From NCBI GenBank assembly GCA_001316125.1, contig BBCS01000001.1, positions 558,001 through 622,000 on the forward strand: a stretch of 64,000 bases of DNA. The letters are read 5' to 3'. Below are positions 40,030-48,196 of the stretch, piece after piece. Below the pieces are notes generated by a model. The model did no database searches. It was not told the DNA's origin and saw nothing but the letters and a program-made list of their open reading frames with translations. Position 1 is the first letter of the stretch, and each line of letters begins with the position of its first letter. Origin of the DNA: Vulcanisaeta distributa JCM 11213. Its GTDB lineage: Archaea > Thermoproteota > Thermoprotei > Thermoproteales > Thermocladiaceae. The position numbers and the translations under genes were made by a program.

Positions 40030-40055
40030 TTTAAAAAGCATTAGGGTAGCCCTAA
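40030..40055 (+). promoter_or_regulatory. Promoter and inverted repeat before the second MFS gene
   Basis: GTTTAAAAAG (40030-40039) is a TATA-like box. It is followed by TTAGGG-TAG-CCCTAA (40041-40055), a perfect 6-base inverted repeat which ends five bases before the ATG at 40061. As with the other transporter gene, the repeat covers the expected transcription start. Confidence 0.45.
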
Positions 40056-40060
40056 CGTTG

Positions 40061-41304
40061 ATGATACAGGGAGAAAAGGGCAAGGATAGGGTAACAATAC
40101 TTGGATTAACATCAATTGGTCACTTCATTAATGATGGAAACATGTGGTTAATACCCGGTATAATACTACCAGTACTAAACCAATTAGGCGTTAACTATGC
40201 AATAATTGGATTACTATCTGCACTCTACGCCGCAATATCAGCAATAGCGAGCCCTTTAGTACCACTCAGTATTAAATGGCTTGGCGGTCACATGAGGGCT
40301 ATGGCACTCGGCATGTTCCTATGGGCATTCGCCATCGGCCTCGCCTCAATAGGCTTCTTAATACATAACCTATACCTAGTATACGTAGGTGTTGTATTGG
40401 CAGGCATAGGCGCCGCTTACTACCACCCAATAGGTAGTGCATTGCTATCAGCCACATACGGCGGAACAGCCGGCTCAGCCTTGGGATAAATGGCGCATTT
40501 GGAAGCCTGGGCAGAGCACTCTATCCACTTATTGCCTCAATCCTTGTATTTGCGGGTGCCATAAGCACAGTCTTTAATTTATGGATATTAGCCTTTGTGA
40601 CATTCATCGTAGCGTCGCCGTGTTATTATACGGTATTTATAAATTCGATGTTAAGGCGTATAGGAGAAATAAGGACGATCCAACGAACAGTTCAACGACA
40701 CTTAGAGCATCTATAATGCTAATAATACTACTATTCGTAATAACATTATTGAGAAACACCGCAGGCCAGGGTATACAGACATTCCTCGGTATATACATAA
40801 ATAAGGTACTTGGCATAAAGCTCAGTATAAGCTATGGGGGGAAATCCTATCAATACTACTTGCCTCAGCCATAATAGGTCAACCAATACTTGGCTGGTTA
40901 AGTGATAAGGTTGGTAGGAGGTTAATCGCCTCCATATCAACATTTGCCTTTGCAATACTATTCATAGCATTCATATACACTGGAAACCTCGTCTTTGCCT
41001 TCTTTGCAATACTCTTCGTGCTCAGCAACTTCCCACTAATTATGGCAGTACTTGGTGATTTACTCCCGAGGGAACAGGTTAGTTGGGCAACATCAATAGT
41101 TTGGAACGGTGCAGTTACCGGAGGTAATGTACTCGGCTCATTAATAACGGGGTTGCTCGCGCAATACTACGTACCAATCTATGGCGAGGTGGGTGCCTAG
41201 AGCATGCACTGCTAATTGTGCTGATACTGGCATTCATATCGGGAGCCCTGTGGTTAGCTGTACCTAAGCCGCCAAGGCGCACTAAGGTGCCATTATTTGG
41301 ATAA
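40061..41304 (+). CDS. MFS transporter
   Basis: About 414 residues, twelve membrane helices. Beginning ILGLTSIGHFINDGNMWLIP resembles the fosmidomycin-resistance/cyanate group of MFS carriers (SxxHFxND motif in helix 1); GIGAAYYHPIGSALLS and LGWLSDKVGRRL (loop motif) are also typical. The frame is broken at about 40485, 40700 and at the G6 run 40836-40841, where four give YGEILSILLASAIIGQP; a further break is near 41195. ATG at 40061 is preferred over TTG at 40058. Substrate unknown. No partner gene in the same direction follows. Confidence 0.8.
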
Positions 41305-41316
41305 TATAGCTAATAC

Positions 41317-41412
41317 TTAGTATTTCGCTACCTTATTAGTTATCAGCAAGACTATGTCTAACCTATGTTCATATATTATCATTATACCAATCGTCGCCCC
41401 CCCTACTATCAT
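41317..41412 (-). CDS. Possible 31-residue membrane peptide
   Basis: Short ORF beginning MIVGGATIGIMIIYEHRLDI, then VLLITNKVAKY and TAA; a stop lies just upstream so it cannot be longer. One hydrophobic half and a charged middle. The Gly pair comes from a C7 run at 41396-41402. No ribosome binding site is evident. The remaining 205 bases up to 41618 hold AT-rich sequence without further ORFs. Confidence 0.25.
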   Translation of the reverse strand: MIVGGATIGIMIIYEHRLDIVLLITNKVAKY

Positions 41413-41618
41413 TGGTACTTACTAAGCATGTTTCTTAATATATTACAAGGCAAGGTTAATTCCTAGTCTGAAGTATCAGAAGTTGAGTCAGTTATTAATG
41501 GACATGTTAAGTCGAATTATTCAAATTTGGTGAGTAAATTCTATAAATCTATAGTGTATTAAATATCAATACGTAAAGTCACGTGCTAATTGTACTTAAG
41601 CTTCAGGAACCATGCTAT

Positions 41619-42701
41619 TTAAAATGCCCTGGCTATTAATGGGTCACTCGGTTTATACAGGTCATTTTCCTTAATCAAGAATGATGCATCCATTAGGTTC
41701 TGGAGTAGTTCCGTCACCTTCTTATCATCGACTTCGTAGCCCTCCTTAGCCATTAACATGCGCTTAACATCACTCCACCTACAGCCAAACCTACATAGGC
41801 TCATTATTGCATAGTAACGTTCCCTGGCCTCCTCCCTACCCCCCCTCAGAAAATTCTCAAACTCCTGCCTAATAAGCTGCACGGCATATTCAAGTGTCCC
41901 CCTAATGACCTCTCCATGATCATTAAGCTGCATGTAATTGAGCCCGTAGTAAGTAAGCCAACCAGGTATGCCACCTAACTCGTTATATGCGTCTTCAAGT
42001 ATGCCCTCACTGACGGATAAACCAACCTCTCTAAAACCAGCCCTTAGGAATTCAACGGCTTGTTCCCTAGTGAATGGGTTAATGCGAACCTCGAACATTG
42101 CCCTACCAAACAGTGGTGAGCCAGGGTCCTAAGTCTCAGGAATCTATAAACCATGCCGATCTGTGAGCCGGTGAATACGAAGTTGAGCCTAAGGTTATCA
42201 TAGGCATAAGCTAGTGGGTAAAGTATGTTAAATCCTTTAAGCTTTCTCAACTCCTGAGCCTCGACAAACACGATGACCACTTTACGCCCCTCACGCTCAC
42301 CAATATCAGACAATCTATCAAACAAATCACCCAACTCAACCTTAGACTTACCCCAACCAAGCCTAACCTCAAAGCTAGGCCCCGATATAGACACACCACG
42401 AATACCTTGCAGTAGCCTTCCTTAGGCTTTCCTGCCAACTATTCAAAGCCCTCTCAAACTCACCCAGTAGGTGCCTATATGTTAAGTATGCATGGCCCTC
42501 ATACTTCCTCAGGTCAAGGTATACCTAAATCACGTCCTTCTCCTCATTCATAAGTACCTTAATTAATGACGACTTACCACTCCTCCTAATCCCAAGTAAT
42601 AACGTGACTGGATAACTAAGACCAAGCCTTAACCTTCTCAACTCCTCATCCCTATCGAATAAATCCTCCCTCCTCTCCTTAGGCTTAGGGTCAAACAGCA
42701 C
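41619..42701 (-). CDS. Archaeal AAA-type ATPase (PF01637 family), degenerate Walker B
   Basis: About 360 residues. N-terminal DLFDRDEELRRLRLGLSYPV, Walker A GIRRSGKSSL, then after breaks near 42535 and 42425 the Walker B VVIVFVEAQELRKLKG, sensor-like LNFVFTGSQIG and the family's GGIPGWLTYYG in the winged C-terminal region. The usual VIVFDEAQ has Val in place of Asp here, caused by one base (GTC for GAC), so activity is doubtful unless it is a sequence error. Another break lies near 42115. GTG start at 42701. Such ATPases are numerous in crenarchaea, often near mobile regions, and their role is not known. Confidence 0.75.
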
Positions 42702-42862
42702 TGGCTACCTACAGTTACTGGGTATCTACCTAGTTATTAAGCCTTTCATGGCATTGATAATAATCATTTTGAAAGAGGGGGGGTGAGCAGGACCGAGATA
42801 ATGATAATATTCATGCCTTCATACTGATTAAGTATTAAAGGGTTATTGATAATTCTAAGCTT

Positions 42863-43422
42863 ATGCCGGGCTTTAAATTCCCTAATGGTGTCACTGTGGA
42901 GCTTATTAAGGGTGATATAACCGAGGTTGAGGCTGACGCTATCGTTAATGCCGCTAATTCGTACCTGGAGCATGGTGGTGGAGTTGCCGGTGCCATTGTT
43001 AGGAAGGGTGGTTGGGTTATTCAGGAGGAATCCCGTGAGTGGGTTAGGAGGCATGGCCCCCCCGTCCCAGTTGGTGGTGTTGCTGTGACTGGTGCGGGTA
43101 AGTTAAGGGCTAAGTACGTGATTCACGCCGTCGGACCTAGGTGCGGCATTGAACCTATTGAGAAGCTTGATGATGCAGTTACAAACTCTCTTAGGAAGGC
43201 TGAGGAGTTGGGACTAACTAGCATAGCCTTCCCGGCAATTAGTACCGGTATATTTGGGTGCCCGTATGAGGATGCGGCGAGGATAATGGCACGGGCAATC
43301 AGGAGGGAGCGCCAGGCCTTAAGAGTGTGAGGAGGATAATCATTTGCTTGTATGGTGATGAAGCATTCAATGTATTTAATAGAGTGTTTAATGATGAATT
43401 AAGAGAGTACAAAACAGGTTGA
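42863..43422 (+). CDS. Macro-domain ADP-ribose-binding protein
   Basis: About 186 residues. Macro domain: [34 protein letters not shown] (ribose-phosphate loop), [18 protein letters not shown] and [26 protein letters not shown] reads HGPPVPVG because of a C7 run at 43057-43063. Probably binds or hydrolyses ADP-ribose derivatives such as O-acetyl-ADP-ribose. The C-terminus continues in another frame after about 43308 ([20 protein letters not shown]) to TGA at 43422. ATG start 42863. No same-strand partner. Confidence 0.9.
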
Positions 43423-43566
43423 GAATGCTTTGTCAGTAAGGGGGGGTGATGTCATCAATCGTCAGGCCGGAAACCTTTACATCACTTAATTAATGCCTAG
43501 AGATTACTCTTTAAATACTTATGCTGCGCAACTTTTATTAATTAGCGATCAATTCCTCTTTTTAAT

Positions 43567-44110
43567 ATGAAGACCTGGCTATTAATAGCACTGGCTTTCC
43601 TAGCAGGTCTAAGTGGAATGGTTGTTGCGGCAAATATGAATGGCGTACTTGCATACCTAAGCTATCACTTAATCCTACCGCCGCCCCCCCAATGTATAGT
43701 ACAGTTTCTGCGTACATAAACCTTGGCAATCTAACACCAGGAATGAGCGGCACGGCTAAGGCTACCGCGTACCTATACGTTAATTCCTCAGGATACTTCA
43801 AGGTTAAGCTTCATCATGAGGGCTTAGACGACGTATTTAGCAATTTCACCGTTGTTATAACTATTGGGAATCAGACAGTGACACTTAACCTACACAGGAT
43901 GAATACACCGTTTACCTAACACCTGGTAATTACACGGTATCAATAACTGTCTATTACACGGTTAAGCCCAACCCAGAGGGACCGCCTAATGTCGTTAATA
44001 AGCCATTAATAACGATAAAGCCCGTTGGTGAACACGAGGAGGAACATGAGGGTAATTACACGGCATCTAATAATCAGGGTAATGATGATAACCAGGGATC
44101 TGAGGACTAA
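43567..44110 (+). CDS. Secreted small protein with acidic His/Glu/Asn tail
   Basis: About 181 residues. Signal peptide MKTWLLIALAFLAGLSGMVV-AA followed by a beta-rich domain with several sequons (NSS, NFT, NQT, NYT) that looks like an immunoglobulin-like or carbohydrate-facing fold; family not recognised. The C-terminal 28 residues are low complexity, EHEEEHEGNYTASNNQ and NDDNQGSED, possibly metal-binding. Breaks occur at the C7 run 43684-43690 (five give LPPPPMYSTVSAYI) and near 43912. Convergent with the ribosomal operon, ending 36 bases from rps12. Confidence 0.55.
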
Positions 44111-44145
44111 TTATTGATTATAAAGTCCTAAATTGAATTAAAATT

Positions 44146-46139
44146 TTACCTAACGGGTTTCTGCTTCTTTCCCTGCAATATGGCCTTTAAGCTAACGCCA
44201 TTAACCATTATGACCCTGAACCTAACGCCGGGTAGGTCTCCGTAAGCCCTACCCTCAGGGCCGCCTATTCTCTCGATTATTACCTCATCATGCTCATTTA
44301 TTATATTTAAGCCGCCATCCCACGGCACGAATGCTGTGACAACCTTACCATTCTTAGTTATTTGGACCCTGACGCAGTTACCAGTTACTAATCCGTTTGC
44401 AATGAAATTATGGTATGGGCTCTCAGTGGTTACATCCCAGAGCTTGTCATTCCACTCAATGGGCTTGACCTCAGTGACTATATCCCATACAAGGCCTGAA
44501 TCTCCTAGTCCTAAAGTGTTTTCAATAACCCACGCATTAAATGGAGGTATTCTTGCCGTTCTGCCTACGTACTTAACGTTCTTAATGCCTCTTAACCATC
44601 TATATACCGTGGTTCTATTGACCCTATATCCAGCGTTCTTTATGGCCTTAATTATACTAATGGTATCGTACCCTCTTGCTATTAATCTTCTTGTTAATTC
44701 ATAAGCCTCAGCATAATGCTGCCAAAGCATTACCTTCCTACGTAAGTACTCATATGCTAGCACTGCCAGCGAATCACGTTCCCTATTATACGCATAGCCA
44801 ATCTTGCCGAAGAACCTTATCAGATTCTCGGTCCTACTAAGTATTGAGAACCTTAGCCTAACGGTTTTGACGCCATCTTTCCTAATCACACCTTCACTGA
44901 CTGTAATAGGCGTTGTTTCTACACCGAATTCATTAAGCAGAGCCTTAATATCATTTAGGAATGCAATACCATCATTTAATAAGCCCTCCGCCTTATGCAT
45001 TACTAATGATGGCGGTTGGAACGTCCTGCCATTATCTTCAACCGTGGCTTCTCCAGCTCACTACCGAAGTATGCAGCGAGGAACTCTGCCTTAACATCCA
45101 ATGGCGCCTCCATAACCCACTTGGGAACTCTAAATGGCTGTAACACCTTATCACCAACAGGGACCCCCCCCAATGCCTTAAGTAATACGAATAATGCTAT
45201 TGAATTTACAAAAACAACATGCGACTTACCACTGATCACCTGCATTAACCCATTACTCCAGGTAATTATGCTTTCACGATCATACTCCCTGATCTTGGAC
45301 GGCTTAAATCCTAACTCAATTAAATCATTAATAATATCATCGAGATCATTAGGATCACCACTAAATGCGACTCTACCTTCATAACCATTACCACTCCTAA
45401 CATAGCTTAGTGATCCATCACCAAATAGATGACCGACTATTCGTGCAATCCTATAAATATTCTTATTATTATATTTAAGTGGTAGTAATCCAAGTCTCTT
45501 AAGTTTATTTATTATTTCATCAACCTTAGAGCCAGGTGGAGCTTCCCTCCTGATGTCATCTTCGGTTAGTATCACTCTATCATCATTAAGAGCGTAGGCC
45601 TCAATGGACTCCCTTGGATATACAGCCACATAATCACCAGGCCTAACCTCCTTAAGTGACAATATGCCCCCCCTACCTGTGTATATTGGGTGGTCGCCAC
45701 TTGCTATTATTCTCCTGCCGTAAAGTGTCTTTAATTCGTAAACACCATCCTCCCTAAATTCCTCAGGCTCTATGTGGAAAAAATCCACGAGATTCGTTGG
45801 TTCTACCAATTTAGAATCCTTATTAAAGTGAATTATAGTTACTTCATGCCATTTATCGACCAAGTTTACTATCTTGGTGGCCACCCTAGGCGTTAAATTA
45901 ATTAATGTGTCTGAGGCTACGCACTTCCTCACGGCTGCGTTTGGTTTCCTTGCCTCGACACCGACCTTCTCAAGGACTATTCCTCTAGCCATTGGTGCTC
46001 CCTCGAGTGGGTCGAATTTCTTGGCTATGCCGAGCATCCTCCTCTTATAATACGTGTCACTCCACCTAAACTTCTTCCTCTTCTCCTTCAATCCCCCCCT
46101 GGCGGCAAACATACCAAGCGGCGATTTTTTACCAGGCAT
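44146..46139 (-). CDS. rps12: Ribosomal protein S12, interrupted by an intein
   Basis: Archaeal S12 (uS12) is split into exteins: N-extein from ATG 46139 ([19 protein letters not shown]) to PNAAVRK, and C-extein from Cys at 44376 ([16 protein letters not shown]) to the stop at 44146. Joined, [13 protein letters not shown] is the universally conserved decoding-centre loop. The mature protein would be about 148 residues, normal for archaea. AARGLKEK reads AARGGLKEK at the C7 run 46091-46097. A frame break near 45010 within the intein separates the two halves. Last gene of the rpo-rpl30e-nusA-rps12 operon; the usual following rps7 is not here. Splicing is needed for a working ribosome. Confidence 0.93.
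44377..45923 (-). mobile_element. Intein in rps12 with LAGLIDADG homing endonuclease
   Basis: About 515 residues between Lys of PNAAVRK and native Cys of CVRVQI. Splicing blocks: Cys1 in [10 protein letters not shown], block [14 protein letters not shown] with the His (Ser rather than Thr three before), block [12 protein letters not shown], terminal Asn in GLVTGN followed by extein Cys. The penultimate residue is Gly, not the usual His. Endonuclease motifs: [14 protein letters not shown] (first LAGLIDADG-type helix) and [15 protein letters not shown] (second, degenerate). A basic helix-turn-helix-like segment [20 protein letters not shown] lies between the endonuclease and block F. One frame break near 45010; extra Gly at 45164-45171 and 45667-45673. 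If the break is real the endonuclease is dead and splicing fails, which is improbable for an essential gene. Confidence 0.88.
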
Positions 46140-46183
46140 CGCCTTCACCGTTAATTTAAGTACTTATTTACTTTTTCCTCACG

Positions 46184-46648
46184 TCACTGGCTTTGTTCTG
46201 GCGATACTATTTTTATCCGGTCAATGTCGAAGTACCGCTTAGCCAGTAATTTGGCTCTGTTTATGTTTCTTCCCTGCTTACCAATGGCTATTGCCTTGTC
46301 CTCGTTATGCACTGTGGCTATGGCTATACTACCATTGTTGGGTAACTTCGTTATTTTTACTGAAATTACCCTAGCTGGGTATAGGCTATTCTTAATCAAC
46401 TCCTCGGGTGTCTCCCCCCCATACTCAACAACCTCAACGTCCTTGCCCGTTAATTCCTTCAATTTCCTAATGTTGATGCCATTCTTACCTACGGCGAGTG
46501 GTGCGAAGTTCTTATCAACAATGAATATTATTCTGTTGTATTGTGGATCGATTACCGTATCCCTTGGAGTTATTCCAGTTATCTTTTCAAATAATGCCAC
46601 GTATCTAATTTCCTCTTCTGTTAATCTAATGCTTGGCATTACGATCAC
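46184..46648 (-). CDS. nusA: NusA-like KH-domain transcription factor
   Basis: Archaeal NusA-like protein with two KH domains, about 152-155 residues, no S1 domain, as usual in archaea. First KH: IIFIVDKNFAPLAVGKNGIN; second: VHNEDKAIAIGKQGRNINRA, each with the GxxG loop. Acts in transcription termination or antitermination and RNA binding. GTG at 46648 overlaps the L30e stop in a GTGA arrangement; the ATG at 46639 is an alternative. EYGETPEE reads EYGGETPEE at the C7 run 46414-46420. Located in the conserved operon between rpl30e and rps12. Confidence 0.92.
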   Translation of the reverse strand: MIVMPSIRLTEEEIRYVALFEKITGITPRDTVIDPQYNRIIFIVDKNFAPLAVGKNGINIRKLKELTGKDVEVVEYGGETPEELIKNSLYPARVISVKITKLPNNGSIAIATVHNEDKAIAIGKQGRNINRAKLLAKRYFDIDRIKIVSPEQSQ

Positions 46649-46955
46649 CCAGTACGCTGTGATGCTAAAGCCAATATATTACTTTCTCCTGGGTCGATTA
46701 TGGCTATTGTTGAGATTTTGAAGGCTTCCTGACGGCTGCGCCGAGGTCCCAGCTTGATCCCTGGAACACATATACCGGCACATTCGACATCTTTGCGTAG
46801 TACTGCACGGTATTCATGATCTCAGCCGGTGCATTAGATGCTAGTATTACAAGTTTTGCTGATCCATCAATTATTGCCTTGAGTGATTCCTTATAACCAA
46901 GCGTCACCTTACCCGTATTCAACGCAACCTGTAGTTCTCGTGAAATATCAATCAT
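46645..46955 (-). CDS. rpl30e: Ribosomal protein L30e
   Basis: About 102 residues of the L7Ae/L30e family. SRELQVALNTGKVTLGYKES and AKLVILASNAPAEIMNTVQY, with VPVYVFQGSSWDLGAAVRKP, are characteristic of L30e, which binds the large ribosomal subunit and kink-turn RNA. The frame breaks near 46722, where one T is missing in CCTTTCAAA; restoring gives RKPFKISTIAIIDPGESNIL and the stop TGA at 46645, overlapping the nusA start. Conserved position downstream of rpoA2, with its own 60-base spacer. Confidence 0.93.
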
Positions 46956-47017
46956 TCAAGACAGCCCTGAAAAAACCCTATTTAAACCTAATGCTAATGG
47001 TAGGCTCAAGTAATATT

Positions 47018-48196
47018 TTATTCAAATTCCATTAGTAACTGAACAATGCCAGTACCAATAGGTATGTATTTACCAGCAAGCACACTCTCAACAACACCTC
47101 TAAAGTTCTCTAGCTCACCCTTAATTGAAGCCTCAACCAGGTTCTTAACCGTAACCTCAAAGGCAGCCCTGGCCAACGGGCTCTCCTTCTCACCAACAAC
47201 GCCATGCCTACCAACCTGCCTAACCCTACCTGTCCAAGTCATTACGTCAGAGATAAGCATCAAGTGCCTGATATCCGTGTCTAGACCTTGCTGGTCAAGG
47301 ACCTTCTTCAACTCCCTCATTATGACGGTCCTGGCAGCCTCGATACCCAGTACTTCAGCGACCTCATGGATGTCGTTAGATATTGTCCTCCTATAATCAA
47401 CACCATCTATCGTGAGGACAGCCTCAAGGTTCGTGCCCTCAGTCTCTATTATCCACTCACCATCCTTATACCTAACCAGCGTCTTCTTAACATTCTTAAT
47501 ACCAGCAAGCCTAGTCTGCATCACCTTATCCCTAATCCTCCTAAGCTTTATTATGTCAGCCTCCTCCAGCGTTATCCTAATGACATTACCCTCAATCTCC
47601 ACCTGAGCACCCTTACCCTTAATCCTCTCAACAACCTTCCTAACATCCTCCATACTCAAACCCCTCTGCTTGAGTTCGTTTTCGTCAATCTCAATGGTTA
47701 TTTGCGAATTAATGTAATCAACCTCAACGCTCTTGGTAACATTCTCTATTGTCGTCAACTGAATCTTATAAGCAATCTCCTGGGCCTTATTTGGATCACT
47801 CCTATGCTCCTCATCTAAGTATATAGTCATCATAGGCACTGAAGGCTTCCTCCTGGCATCAACAAGCTCTATCATTCTTGGTAGACCGAGTGCCATTGAG
47901 AATTCCCTAAGTCCTGCGAAGTGGAATGACCTGAGGATCATCTGCGTACTTGGCTCACCAACAGATTGGGCGGTAACAATACCGATAGCCTCTCCAGGGT
48001 CAATAAGCATTTTATAATACTCATTAACTAATATCCTAGTTAGATCCGCTAACTGCTCCCTCGTTAATTCCATGCCCGATAGTTTGCTTTTCAATTCATC
48101 AATAATCCTTGGAGGCAATATATTGGCTAATTGTGCTAGTATATTATTCAACTCCTCTTGGGAAACCACATTCTTTGCCTCCGCCATACTCATCAC
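47018..48196 (-). CDS. rpoA2: RNA polymerase subunit A'' (C-terminal part of beta')
   Basis: 392 residues, intact. Contains the trigger loop and bridge-helix-proximal region: GEPSTQMILRSFHFAGLREF, LGLPRMIELVDARRKPS, and DVMTWTGRVRQVGRHGVVGE near the end. It begins four bases before the end of rpoA1 (ATGA overlap at 48193-48196), the classical archaeal split of the largest subunit. No expanded G runs affect it. The split into A' and A'' is genuine archaeal biology, unlike the breaks within rpoA1 and rpoB. Confidence 0.97.
   Translation of the reverse strand: MMSMAEAKNVVSQEELNNILAQLANILPPRIIDELKSKLSGMELTREQLADLTRILVNEYYKMLIDPGEAIGIVTAQSVGEPSTQMILRSFHFAGLREFSMALGLPRMIELVDARRKPSVPMMTIYLDEEHRSDPNKAQEIAYKIQLTTIENVTKSVEVDYINSQITIEIDENELKQRGLSMEDVRKVVERIKGKGAQVEIEGNVIRITLEEADIIKLRRIRDKVMQTRLAGIKNVKKTLVRYKDGEWIIETEGTNLEAVLTIDGVDYRRTISNDIHEVAEVLGIEAARTVIMRELKKVLDQQGLDTDIRHLMLISDVMTWTGRVRQVGRHGVVGEKESPLARAAFEVTVKNLVEASIKGELENFRGVVESVLAGKYIPIGTGIVQLLMEFE

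Noticed and set aside
42764..43054. Minus-strand ORF overlapping the macro-domain gene
   Set aside because: Lies opposite a clearly conserved domain; composition mirrors that domain.
43562..43801. Minus-strand ORF overlapping the secreted protein at 43567
   Set aside because: The plus strand carries a convincing signal peptide and sequons; the minus-strand product shows nothing recognisable.
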